Shown here piece by piece: positions 29,634 to 37,969 of a stretch of DNA of 41,262 nt; the stretch's first letter is position 1; each line of letters begins with the position of its first letter. The notes under the pieces were generated by a model. That model was not told where the DNA came from and did no database searches. It worked only from the letters and a program-made list of their open reading frames with translations. This stretch comes from Alkalibaculum bacchi (GTDB lineage: Bacteria > Bacillota > Clostridia > Eubacteriales > Alkalibacteraceae): the NCBI RefSeq assembly GCF_937875145.1, contig NZ_CALNCS010000061.1:1-41262 (forward strand), in the 5' to 3' direction. The translations under genes were made by a program, and so were the position numbers.

Positions 29634-31073
29634 ATGTATCACAATAGATCGGTACAATTATCTACAGACTATTATCAACTGAGCATGGGCAATGTGTATA
29701 TAAGTGACGATAAAAAGGACGATATAGCAGTCTTTGATTTGTTTATTAGAAAAAATCCTTTTAAAGGTGGATATACTGTCTGTGCAGGATTAGAGCAAGT
29801 TATTAGCTACTTAACAAATATACATTTTACAGAAGAAGATATTGAATTATTAAAGAAACACCATCCTGAATTTTCAGAGGAATTTTTAGAATATCTTCGA
29901 AACTTTAAGTTTACAGGTGAACTATATGCCATTCCAGAGGGCACTATTGTATTTCCTCAGGAACCTATACTCAGGGTAAAGGCTCCATTAATTCAAGCTC
30001 AGATTATTGAGACCACATTACTAACTATAGTCAATCATCAAACACTAATAGCTACTAAAGCATCTAGAATTGTACAAGCTGCAGGTGGGGATCCAGTACT
30101 TGAGTTTGGACTAAGGAGAGCTCACGGAACGGAAGCAGGTCTATATGGAGCTCGAGCTGCTATTATTGGTGGTTGTGCTGGTTCAAGTAATGTAGAATCA
30201 GAATACTTAGTGGACATGCCTTCAAAAGGGACCATGTCTCACAGTTTTATTTTGAGTTATGACGATGAGTACGAGGCTTTTGAAAAGTTCTCAGAGCATA
30301 ATCCAGACAATCTCACCTTATTGGTTGATACCTATAATACATTAGAGTCAGGAATGCCTAATGCCATAAAGCTCTTTACAAAATTAAAAGGAGAGAATAA
30401 GCTTCCAAAAATTTATGGCATTCGTTTAGATTCTGGTGATTTAGCCTATTTGAGCAAAGAGTGCAGAAAGATGTTAGATAAGGCTGGATTACAGGAAGCA
30501 GTGATTTCTGCTTCTTCGGATTTGGATGAATATTTAGTCCGAGATTTAAAATTACAGGGTGCTAAAATTTCTCTATGGGGAATAGGCACAAAATTGATTA
30601 CAGCATATGACCAACCTGCTCTCGGTGCAGTGTACAAAATGTCTCAAATTGAACACAATGGACAAGTAATGAATAAACTAAAAATATCAAATGACCCAGG
30701 CAAGATTACAAATCCTGCTTACAAAAAGGTCGCTCGAATTTACGATAAAGCATCCAATAAAGCCTTAGCAGACCTTATAATGTTAGATGATGAAATCATC
30801 GATGAAACGCAACCTCTAACAATTTTCCACCCTGTTTATACGTGGAAAAAAACAGTTCTCACCAATTATAGATTAAAAGATTTGTTGGTTCCTATTATAA
30901 TTGACGGTAAATTAGTATATGACAAGCCTTGTGTCAAGGAAATTCAAAGTCACTTAAAGGACGAATTAAATACTATGTGGACAGCTATTACAAGATTTAC
31001 AAATCCTCATGAATACCATGTAGATTTATCCCAGAAATTGTGGACACTGAAAAATGATTTGTTAAATGCCTAA
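29634..31073 (+). CDS. pncB: Nicotinate phosphoribosyltransferase
   Basis: This 479-residue enzyme converts nicotinate and PRPP to nicotinate mononucleotide in NAD salvage (Preiss-Handler route). Motifs are STDYYQLSMGNVY near the start, the K-G-G-Y-T-V-C-A-G-L segment, and EFGLRRAHGTEAGLYGARAA with the conserved R-R-x-H, as well as R-L-D-S-G-D-L and G-I-G-T-K-L-I-T-A-Y. ATG 29634 follows ATGGAGG; an earlier in-frame start has no ribosome binding site. Family C and F repeats begin 5 nt after the stop, and a terminator lies 170 nt downstream. Confidence 0.95.
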   Translation: MYHNRSVQLSTDYYQLSMGNVYISDDKKDDIAVFDLFIRKNPFKGGYTVCAGLEQVISYLTNIHFTEEDIELLKKHHPEFSEEFLEYLRNFKFTGELYAIPEGTIVFPQEPILRVKAPLIQAQIIETTLLTIVNHQTLIATKASRIVQAAGGDPVLEFGLRRAHGTEAGLYGARAAIIGGCAGSSNVESEYLVDMPSKGTMSHSFILSYDDEYEAFEKFSEHNPDNLTLLVDTYNTLESGMPNAIKLFTKLKGENKLPKIYGIRLDSGDLAYLSKECRKMLDKAGLQEAVISASSDLDEYLVRDLKLQGAKISLWGIGTKLITAYDQPALGAVYKMSQIEHNGQVMNKLKISNDPGKITNPAYKKVARIYDKASNKALADLIMLDDEIIDETQPLTIFHPVYTWKKTVLTNYRLKDLLVPIIIDGKLVYDKPCVKEIQSHLKDELNTMWTAITRFTNPHEYHVDLSQKLWTLKNDLLNA

Positions 31074-31078
31074 AAACA

Positions 31079-31130
31079 GGTGATAAGGTGGTCAGGTGGT
31101 CAGCAAAACCGTACTCGCCTCTAGGCGAGA
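31079..31130 (+). repeat. Family C and F repeats after pncB
   Basis: GGTGATAAGGTGGTCAGGTG and AAAACC (family C) are followed by CTCGCCT-ct-AGGCGAG (31114-31129, a hairpin, family F). Family F recurs after the phosphoglucomutase (37720-37736) and after pepP (inverted, 18674-18694). Confidence 0.65.
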
Positions 31131-31241
31131 TAAATACTTTCTAAATAGTAAGGACACATTATCTATTTGGGATTTTGCAATAATTCTCAATTCTAAATTG
31201 TAGATTTTCAATTGCATGGAAAGCACACGTAAGTCATACAT

Positions 31242-31278
31242 AAAAAGCAGAGTATGAAAGTATACTCTGCTTTTTATT
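31242..31278. terminator. Bidirectional terminator between pncB and a minus-strand gene
   Basis: A 14-bp stem AAAAAGCAGAGTAT / ATACTCTGCTTTTT (31242-31255 with 31262-31275) on a 6-nt loop is flanked by A and T runs. It serves pncB on the plus strand and can stop the convergent lipoprotein gene. Confidence 0.85.
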
Positions 31279-31321
31279 ATTGTAATAGAAAAGTCCTACT
31301 TTTGACATTGGCTCCTGCTCA

Positions 31322-31492
31322 GTCATTCTGAGCGCAAGCGAAGGATCTAGACCCGAAAAGAATACCCGAATACTTGCGACTAAAGACTAATGACTAGCGA
31401 CTAATGCGCCGCAGGGGCTCTTCTTGTTGACCTCAAATACCCTATTTTTCAAATGTTTTTACATAGAACTTATAACATATAACTTAGAACTA
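31322..31492 (+). repeat. Repeat cluster in the pncB-lipoprotein gap
   Basis: A GTCATTCTGAGCGCAAGCGA plus AGGATCT module (31322-31348) is followed by GACTAATGACTAGCGACTAA words (31382-31405) and the TAGAACTTATAACATATAAC / TTAGAACTAA module (family D, 31461-31492). The latter also occurs at 208-238 and 39455-39486. No gene is seen in 31074-31500. Confidence 0.65.
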
Positions 31493-31500
31493 AAGCGCTT

Positions 31501-32217
31501 TTATTTTTCTTCGTTATCATTACTCTCTTCTTCTGTTGCAGCGTCTGTTGCCTGAGAATCTTCTAAAGTTGTAGGATCAACCTTTTTAACGGTTATAATA
31601 TTCGTATTTAATCCTAGGCGCTTTTGTAGTTCTTTTGAAATCTCTAGATTAATTACAATTTCATTATTGAGATTACTAAAAGTATAAGTTGTCGACGAAA
31701 TCTTGTCCTCCTCAGATCCAGAAGTATTGGTAGGTTTTACATTTAAAAATTTAATATGTGTTGAGAACAAATCCCCGCTTATTTTACCTTTATTATGTAT
31801 CTCTGTAGGTAAGGCGATATACGGTGCCTGTGCTTCTGAAACGATTAATTTAAAAGAATTTTCGCTTGTTTCGATAATGCCATCTTGAGGAATAGAAACT
31901 TCATCTACTAATATGGAATATTTCCACTGCTCCTGAGCAATTTCAGTAAGGTATGTTTCACTCATAGGTTCCGTAAGTTTAGTGATAAATTGTAGATAGA
32001 ATTGCTTTTCTTCTTCTGAAGCCTTTTTAATAGTTTTTAATTCTTGAATCTGACTATTTAATTCTTCCTTTTCTGTTTTTAACTTATCGATATCGTCTTC
32101 AAGAGTCTCAATTCTTTCAATGTTTATATTATTTTCATCTATAATATCCTGATTGGAGCAACTCGTCCCCATTAATAGTAAAAATATGCATAAAGATAAT
32201 AATATTCTTCTATTCAA
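31501..32217 (-). CDS. Putative lipoprotein with coiled coil
   Basis: This 238-residue protein has a signal peptide ending M-G-T-S-C with likely lipid-anchored C20, then a coiled-coil segment (about 30-75, heptad-like E/K/L pattern). A globular part follows (about 85-215, with several beta-strand-like stretches), and the tail is acidic (E-E-E-S-N-D-N-E-E-K). I do not recognise a family. It is probably anchored to the outer face of the membrane. It stands alone on the minus strand and converges with pncB. Confidence 0.7.
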   Translation of the reverse strand: MNRRILLSLCIFLLLMGTSCSNQDIIDENNINIERIETLEDDIDKLKTEKEELNSQIQELKTIKKASEEEKQFYLQFITKLTEPMSETYLTEIAQEQWKYSILVDEVSIPQDGIIETSENSFKLIVSEAQAPYIALPTEIHNKGKISGDLFSTHIKFLNVKPTNTSGSEEDKISSTTYTFSNLNNEIVINLEISKELQKRLGLNTNIITVKKVDPTTLEDSQATDAATEEESNDNEEK

Positions 32218-32360
32218 ATAATCACCCCTTAAGCAAAGTTCTAATTCATTATAATACCTATTTCGCTATTTTTAAAGGTTAAATTGTAAACAAAGTATAT
32301 CAAATAGCTTACATTTTCTTGAATTTATAGAAATCAAGAAAAAAATATAGATTTTTTTAA

Positions 32361-32550
32361 TTGCATACTCCTGTATAAATAGTATACTTTATGTATTGAA
32401 ATACCATACGCGTTAAAAGTTAGAAAAAATTTATCTCTTAAGGAACAACAGAGCAAGGCGTTTATTATTAGAGAAACAAGAAAGTATAGTTAAAAAAAAT
32501 TTTGAACCAACAAAGCCACTACAAATTTATAGAGTAGTGGCTTTAATCTT
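32361..32550 (+). ncRNA. Candidate small RNA
   Basis: A promoter-like TTGCAT (32361-32366)-16-TATACT (32383-32388) is followed about 125 nt later by a hairpin AAAGCCACTAC / GTAGTGGCTTT (32512-32522 with 32534-32544). The expected RNA would start near 32395 and be about 150 nt long. It has no open frame with a ribosome binding site. The hairpin lacks a clear T tract, so it may instead be the 3' hairpin of the minus-strand cassette ending at 32706. Confidence 0.35.
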
Positions 32551-32647
32551 ATAGTAGTAAAGTTCTATTTTACACATTAAAATGCGTAAATTATTACTAT
32601 GCTAATACTACCTCTAGTAGCTAAATGACCCAAAAGGAATGCAATAT

Positions 32648-32700
32648 GCTGATGACTAACGACTGACGACTGATTGCTGATAGCTAAAGCGTGTAAGCGC
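32648..32700 (-). repeat. GACTGACGACTG / GCTGATAGCTAAA repeat and small hairpin
   Basis: GCTGATGACTAACGACTGAC then GACTGATTGCTGATAGCTAA words (family A-like) end at AAAGCG-tgtaa-GCGCTTT, next to the stop of the activase gene. The rest of the 32218-32705 gap holds the candidate small RNA and AT-rich sequence. Confidence 0.55.
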
Positions 32701-32705
32701 TTTGC

Positions 32706-33674
32706 CTATTTATTAATAGAAATATATGATTTACTTTGGCTCCATTTACCACACTGATCACCAAAACACCCTACTAAAGTAGACTCGTCTTGCATTATTG
32801 TGACTACTTCACAGCAATTAGGGCATCCTTCACATTCAAAGCTGGTAGATTTAAAATTGCTTGATGCCGTTTGAAAACCTCTAAATGAAGTACTTGTCTT
32901 TTTCACTTCAGAAGCTAAGATGCCTGCGCCAATAGCACCCATTATGTGATGGTTCTCAGGTACATATAATTCCTTTTGAAGTGTCTTCTCAAAAGCTGCC
33001 TTGATCCCTATATTAGCAGCTACGCCACCTTGGAAAAAAACAATATCATGGATCTGTTTGCCCTTTGCCACATTCGCTAGATAATTACGGACTAATGCTT
33101 CACATAAGCCAGAGATGATATCGGGAGTACTGTAGCCCATGCCTTGTTTGTGAATCATATCCGATTCAGCAAAAACACTGCATCTGCCAGCTATTCGAGT
33201 TGGTAAAGTAGATTGTAAAGCGTATTCTCCAAATTTTTCGATAGGAATCTGTAGCCTTTCAGCTTGTCTGTCTAAAAAAGAACCTGTTCCTGCTGCACAG
33301 ACCGTATTCATAGCAAAGTCTACTACAATGCCTTTGTTTAGGAGTATAATTTTAGAGTCTTGACCACCAATTTCAATGATGGTCCTTACATCTTTATTTA
33401 AGTGTAAGGCTGCCACAGCATGAGCAGTAATCTCATTTTTAACTAAATCAGCCCCTAAAATATAGCTGGCTATATTTCTTCCGCTTCCAGTGACGCCAAC
33501 AGCGGTAATTTGTTTGTCGTCAAATGTTTGGGAAAGACAGCACAAACCTTCTTTAATCGCGTCTATAGGTCTGCCATTTGTCTTTAAATAAAGGTGTTCT
33601 ACCACCTCATAATTTTTGTTTAATAGCACAAAATCCGTGCTGACGGATCCTACGTCTACACCTAAATAGTACAT
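32706..33674 (-). CDS. 2-hydroxyacyl-CoA dehydratase activator-like ATPase
   Basis: This 322-residue BadF/BadG/BcrA/BcrD-family ASKHA ATPase resembles HgdC, which uses ATP to drive an electron into a dehydratase. The phosphate motif is L-G-V-D-V-G-S-V-S-T-D (4-14). C126 (V-C-A-A-G-T-G-S-F) and C165 (G-R-C-S-V-F-A-E) match the two cysteines that hold the bridging [4Fe-4S] cluster in the HgdC dimer. A C-terminal extension has six more cysteines (281, 284, 287, 288, 303, 308), suggesting a second metal site. It is last in a three-gene overlapping set. Confidence 0.88.
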   Translation of the reverse strand: MYYLGVDVGSVSTDFVLLNKNYEVVEHLYLKTNGRPIDAIKEGLCCLSQTFDDKQITAVGVTGSGRNIASYILGADLVKNEITAHAVAALHLNKDVRTIIEIGGQDSKIILLNKGIVVDFAMNTVCAAGTGSFLDRQAERLQIPIEKFGEYALQSTLPTRIAGRCSVFAESDMIHKQGMGYSTPDIISGLCEALVRNYLANVAKGKQIHDIVFFQGGVAANIGIKAAFEKTLQKELYVPENHHIMGAIGAGILASEVKKTSTSFRGFQTASSNFKSTSFECEGCPNCCEVVTIMQDESTLVGCFGDQCGKWSQSKSYISINK

Positions 33675-34756
33675 GGTGTTTTTCTCCTCTCTAATAAATC
33701 TAGAAACGCCTCAATTCTAGTAGTATATCCAGCATCGCTTGACATTTCATCCATGACTAAGGTCATTATAGGGAAGTCTTTATCTCTTGAAATACTCGGT
33801 AGTATGGCCTTAGAGACTACTTCAGGCATGCAACCTGATGGAAAGATCTGTATGGCACCATCATATAATTGATTGTGAGCCATGACGGCCTCAGATATGC
33901 ATTCTCTAGCGTGCCCACCAACCCAATAAGGCAGATAGTCTTTGGAGAAATCTTTTGTTTGAATGCCATTGAGTTTAACGAGTTTAAGCAGTGAATCTTT
34001 GATCCACCAACTTGCAGAAAGCCTTCTGGAAGTGCTAACGCCATAATCCATTAGTTTTTCTTCAATATTCAAATTAGAAAAGCCATCAATTATGGTATAG
34101 ATTTCACCAATAATAGCAATTTTTAAGGGACATTTTTTTATGGTATCTATTTTTATTCCATGGATTTTTCTTTGATACTCTTTCAAAACCGCTACTGCTC
34201 TTTTGGGATTGTCCTCTTTATAGGACTCCCGCAATGCTCTTTTAAGTAGCTTCTTAGATTCGCCTGGCACTTCCTCATATCCTGAATTCAAATGAGCAGT
34301 AGCTTCTAGATCATCGATAATATTCATGGCGTGAATACCTCTTAAAATCGACTTAGCCCGTTCTCTATTGCTTACGACAACTTCCTTGAATAGGGCTTTA
34401 ATATCTAGGATATTTGAATCCTTTCTTAATTGATCTGGTAGATCCGCCACAATAAACCGAACATCATAACCAGCTTTTCTAAGCAATCGAACCTGAAGTT
34501 CACTATATTCACCAAACCTACAAGGACCGCAGCTGCTTACCAATAATATAGTATCTGCACCCTGCTCTATGCTTTGAATATAATTTCCCATCATAATTTT
34601 AAAGGGAAGGCACATTTCTTCAGGTGAAATTTTTGAGCCTATTTCCAAGGATTTTTTGTTGGAAATAGGTGGAATGATATAATCTACATTTAATCCGTCC
34701 AGCAGAATTTTTCCTGCTAAGTATATATTACCCATGTGTGGAAATGTCAAAATCAA
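33662..34756 (-). CDS. HgdB/DUF2229-like protein, subunit 2
   Basis: This 364-residue soluble protein related to 2-hydroxyacyl-CoA dehydratase subunits and DUF2229 has C49 in S-P-E-E-M-C-L-P-F-K, S-S-C-G-P-C-R-F-G (C76, C79), a further Cys in F-P-S-G-C-M-P, and the C-terminal D-E-M-S-S-D-A-G-Y-T-T-R-I-E-A-F. It is a paralogue of the next gene upstream (shared C-L-P-(F/I)-K, D-E-x-S, A-G-x-x-T-R-I-E-A-F-x-D-x-L-x-R-R). It overlaps its neighbours by 29 and 13 nt. The cysteines could ligate an iron-sulfur cluster. The substrate is unknown. Confidence 0.78.
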   Translation of the reverse strand: MILTFPHMGNIYLAGKILLDGLNVDYIIPPISNKKSLEIGSKISPEEMCLPFKIMMGNYIQSIEQGADTILLVSSCGPCRFGEYSELQVRLLRKAGYDVRFIVADLPDQLRKDSNILDIKALFKEVVVSNRERAKSILRGIHAMNIIDDLEATAHLNSGYEEVPGESKKLLKRALRESYKEDNPKRAVAVLKEYQRKIHGIKIDTIKKCPLKIAIIGEIYTIIDGFSNLNIEEKLMDYGVSTSRRLSASWWIKDSLLKLVKLNGIQTKDFSKDYLPYWVGGHARECISEAVMAHNQLYDGAIQIFPSGCMPEVVSKAILPSISRDKDFPIMTLVMDEMSSDAGYTTRIEAFLDLLERRKTPCTI

Positions 34757-35648
34757 GGTACTCTCTCCTTTTTAGCATATCTGTAAAAGCCTCAATCCTA
34801 GTATCCATGCCGGCCTGTCCAGAATGTTCATCAAGCTTTAAGACTAAAATAGGAAGGTCTTCTAGTATATCTTCCAGCAATTCAATGGCTACAGAGTCAA
34901 TACCACATTGAAAGGAAGATAAATAAATAATCCCGTCTACTAAGTGGTTCTTCATGAAGTAAACTCCTGAGCCTACAGCGTTAATCATATTGCTCCAAAA
35001 AGGCCTTTTTACTAATTCTTTCATAATGTCATTTTTGTGATCGATATCTATCACGTTTTCTGTAATGACGCCTGTTCCAAGGTCGTGTAATTTCTTAATA
35101 ACATTCATGTTTACGTGCTTGTCGTAAAGGCTGTATGGATGACCTAAAAGGGCAACTTTATAAGGGTACTCACTGTCATTTATACCATTTTCTTGTGTAA
35201 ATAGATAATTTATTGAGGAAGCATAAGCTCTTTCAATATTTCTCTTGTTTTTACCTAAGAGCTTACCTAATTTCCTGCACCAATTATATATGCTTTTTCT
35301 ATTGTTTAATTCAATAGGCAAGGTAGTAATAGTCGGAAGATCCGATATGCTATTTTGAATCATCTCTGGAATACCACAAAACTTAGGACAGATGTATTTG
35401 CCATCTACCTCCCTTACAATTCGTGGAGTTATAATCAAATCGCATTTATCTTTTAAATAGGACACATGTCCATGAAATACTTTTATAGGCAAGCAGGCTT
35501 CATCTACGCAAGTGGCAATTCCTTCGTTTAATATGTTCTTATTCGTATCTGGCGATGATATATAGGATATATGAAGATGGTTTAGAAATTCTTCTAAAAA
35601 TTTATGATGCTTATAATAGTAAAGGCCTTTCGGCAAACCTACGATCAA
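34728..35648 (-). CDS. DUF2229 / activase-associated protein, subunit 1
   Basis: This 306-residue protein opens with I-V-G-L-P-K-G-L-Y-Y-Y-K-H-H-K-F, a DUF2229 start, and has C47/C52 (A-T-C-V-D-E-A-C-L-P-I-K), C87/C91 (Y-I-C-P-K-F-C-G) and S-S-F-Q-C-G-I-D-S. It ends D-E-H-S-G-Q-A-G-M-D-T-R-I-E-A-F, shared with the second subunit. The pair probably forms a heterodimer served by the activator ATPase. In other clostridia these domains can be fused into one long protein. It is first of the minus-strand set. Confidence 0.78.
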   Translation of the reverse strand: MIVGLPKGLYYYKHHKFLEEFLNHLHISYISSPDTNKNILNEGIATCVDEACLPIKVFHGHVSYLKDKCDLIITPRIVREVDGKYICPKFCGIPEMIQNSISDLPTITTLPIELNNRKSIYNWCRKLGKLLGKNKRNIERAYASSINYLFTQENGINDSEYPYKVALLGHPYSLYDKHVNMNVIKKLHDLGTGVITENVIDIDHKNDIMKELVKRPFWSNMINAVGSGVYFMKNHLVDGIIYLSSFQCGIDSVAIELLEDILEDLPILVLKLDEHSGQAGMDTRIEAFTDMLKRREYLDFDISTHG

Positions 35649-35860
35649 TAAGATCCCTCCTTAGACACATGGTTTATTATGAAGGTTTTTCTCTTTTTTA
35701 TACATTTTTAAACCATAATTTTACAACTATGGAGTGTACACTTGATGTATACTATATATTCTAGTTATTAAAAATAATCCTACATTGTATTTAGAATATT
35801 TATTTTCATATGTGTCTTCATTTTGTTAATACATAAAGACACAAAAATAAGAGCATATTA

Positions 35861-35869
35861 TGTTATAAT
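35861..35869 (+). promoter_or_regulatory. Extended -10 promoter of the phosphoglucomutase gene
   Basis: TG-t-TATAAT (35861-35869) is a perfect extended -10, about 36 nt before the ATG. No -35 is evident. The divergent minus-strand cassette starts about 210 nt away, so this gap (35649-35905) is a divergent promoter region. Confidence 0.55.
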
Positions 35870-35905
35870 AAAAAAGGTATATTACAGTTATTTACAAAGA
35901 AGATA

Positions 35906-37681
35906 ATGGATTTAAGAAAACATATAAATATCAAGGGGGATATTGGATTGTACAAAGATAAATATAATTTATGGATGAATAGTGAATTCGTAGATGAAAA
36001 GACAAAAGAAGAGCTAAGGAGTATTGCTGATGATCCCAAGGAATTAGAGGACCGGTTTTATCAAAATTTAGAATTTGGTACTGCTGGTCTTCGAGGTATT
36101 CTTGGAGCAGGTAAAAATCGTATGAATAAGTACACAGTAGGCTTTGCAACTCAAGGTCTAGCAAACCATATTGCAAAGTGGGGCCAAAAGTATAAGGACA
36201 AAGGGGTCGCTATTGCTTACGACTCTAGAAATATGTCTGAAGAATTTGCCAAAACTACAGCTCTAATTTTATGTGCTAATGGAATACGAACTTATCTTTT
36301 TGATTCTCTAAGACCTGTGCCCGTCTTATCTTTTGCAATCAGGCATTTAAAATGTATTAGTGGGATTGTCATTACGGCAAGCCATAATCCTCCAGAATAT
36401 AATGGTTATAAAGTCTATTGGAAAGAAGGCTATCAATTGACGCCAAACCAAGCTCAAGAGATTAGCGACGAAATCAGCCTAATATATGATTTTAAATATA
36501 TCAAGACTATAGATGAAGAGGATGCCATTGCTCAAGGCTTCCTTCACTATATATCTTCAGAAATAGATGGTCCATACAACGACGCTATTGTGTCTCAGTG
36601 CTTAAACAGGGAGTTAATAGTAGAAAAAGGAAATCATCTTAATATTGTGTATTCTCCATTACATGGCTCTGGGAATGTTCCATTGAGGAAGGCGCTGAAA
36701 TCAGTTGGATTCGAACATGTCTATGTAGTTAGAGAACAAGAAAAACCAGATGGGAATTTTCCTACTGTGAAGGTGCCGAATCCAGAAGAAATCTCCGTAT
36801 TTGAATTAGCAAAAAAACTTGCTAACGAGAAAAATGCAGATATTATAATTGCTACAGATCCAGATGCGGATCGAATTGGTATAGCTTATAAAGATAAGAA
36901 GGGAAATTATATTAATTTATCTGGAAATCAGATAGGGTGTATTTTAGAATATTATCTTGTTAGCCAATTAAGGGAGAAAGGCGATTTGCCTAAAAATGGC
37001 GTCATTATAAAGAGTATTGTTTCTACGGATTTAGTAGATCGAATTGCAGATGATTTTAACGTAAATGTGGAAAGTACTCTTACAGGGTTTAAGTATATTG
37101 GGGAAAAGATTGAGGAATACGCCAATACAAAATTGAGAAAGTACATCTTAGGATTTGAAGAAAGCTATGGATATTTAGTGGGGGATCATACAAGAGATAA
37201 AGATGCTGTAGGAGCTTCTTTGATTCTTTGTGAAATGGCATTGTACTATAAAGAAAATGGTAAGAATTTAGGAGATGTGTTAGAAGAAATTTATCAGGCT
37301 TATGGCTATTATATTGATTGTATAGAATCTATTAAGCTTGGAGGAAAGGAAGGTAGCGAAAGGCTGAAAAAAATCGCAGCTTTCTTCCGAAAAGATCTTC
37401 CTATGAAATGGGCTGGATTAAATGTACAGTATATTGAAGATTACCTTCAAGGAAAGAGAAATACTGTTGGAGAAGGCACCGAAAAATTAAGTTTACCTCA
37501 ATCAAACGTGATTAAAATTTATTTAGAAGACGATAGCTGGTTTTGTGTAAGACCTTCCGGAACAGAACCTAAAATCAAGATATATTTCTCTATCAGAGGA
37601 AAAACACTAGAAGAAGCAAAAAACAAATTAGAAGCTATTAGAGATGAAGTGATGAAAAAGGCTATGGAAGCACAAAATTAA
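35906..37681 (+). CDS. pgcA: Phosphoglucomutase/phosphomannomutase
   Basis: This 591-residue alpha-D-phosphohexomutase interconverts hexose 1- and 6-phosphates. It has the phosphoserine loop TASHNPPEYNGYK with S159, metal loop DPDADR (318-323), sugar loop FEESYGYL (417-424) and phosphate loop R-P-S-G-T-E-P-K near residue 553. The length fits B. subtilis PgcA. Start choice is uncertain: ATG 35906 has only a weak AAAGAAGA, whereas TTG 35948 lies 7 nt after AAGGGGGA and gives a 577-residue protein beginning at the usual family N-terminus. Family A and F repeats follow the stop. Confidence 0.93.
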   Translation: MDLRKHINIKGDIGLYKDKYNLWMNSEFVDEKTKEELRSIADDPKELEDRFYQNLEFGTAGLRGILGAGKNRMNKYTVGFATQGLANHIAKWGQKYKDKGVAIAYDSRNMSEEFAKTTALILCANGIRTYLFDSLRPVPVLSFAIRHLKCISGIVITASHNPPEYNGYKVYWKEGYQLTPNQAQEISDEISLIYDFKYIKTIDEEDAIAQGFLHYISSEIDGPYNDAIVSQCLNRELIVEKGNHLNIVYSPLHGSGNVPLRKALKSVGFEHVYVVREQEKPDGNFPTVKVPNPEEISVFELAKKLANEKNADIIIATDPDADRIGIAYKDKKGNYINLSGNQIGCILEYYLVSQLREKGDLPKNGVIIKSIVSTDLVDRIADDFNVNVESTLTGFKYIGEKIEEYANTKLRKYILGFEESYGYLVGDHTRDKDAVGASLILCEMALYYKENGKNLGDVLEEIYQAYGYYIDCIESIKLGGKEGSERLKKIAAFFRKDLPMKWAGLNVQYIEDYLQGKRNTVGEGTEKLSLPQSNVIKIYLEDDSWFCVRPSGTEPKIKIYFSIRGKTLEEAKNKLEAIRDEVMKKAMEAQN

Positions 37682-37689
37682 AAGTTGAA

Positions 37690-37740
37690 GGCGCAAAGCT
37701 GAAAAGGGGAAAAGTCAAACTCGCCTTTAGTCGAGGTAAT
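37690..37740 (+). repeat. Family A-like and F repeats after the phosphoglucomutase
   Basis: GCGCAAAGCTGAAAAGG words then ACTCGCCTTTAGTCGAGGTA follow the stop in the same order as after pepP on the minus strand. More degenerate repeat-like sequence continues to about 37810. No gene is seen in 37682-37969. Confidence 0.55.
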
Positions 37741-37863
37741 GACCCGAGCTTCAGCTCCGCCATCCACAGTACTAGGAACCCAAGCAACAAAGGATCGCTA
37801 CATGCTAGTTATTAAAGCATAAACTACTAAAAGATGGTTTAATAACAATCTCTATATATAAAG

Positions 37864-37899
37864 AAAGTTAAGGGAGACAATTTTCACTTAACTTTTTTT
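37864..37899 (+). terminator. Terminator downstream of pgcA
   Basis: AAAGTTAAG (37864-37872) pairs with CTTAACTTT (37887-37895), and the T run extends to 37899. It lies about 180 nt after the pgcA stop, beyond the repeats, so the repeats are part of the transcript. Confidence 0.75.
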
Positions 37900-37969
37900 A
37901 TTAAGGAAAAGATATAATAGCAAATTGCAAACGAATAATAAATATATTTATAAACAAAGGAGGAATATC

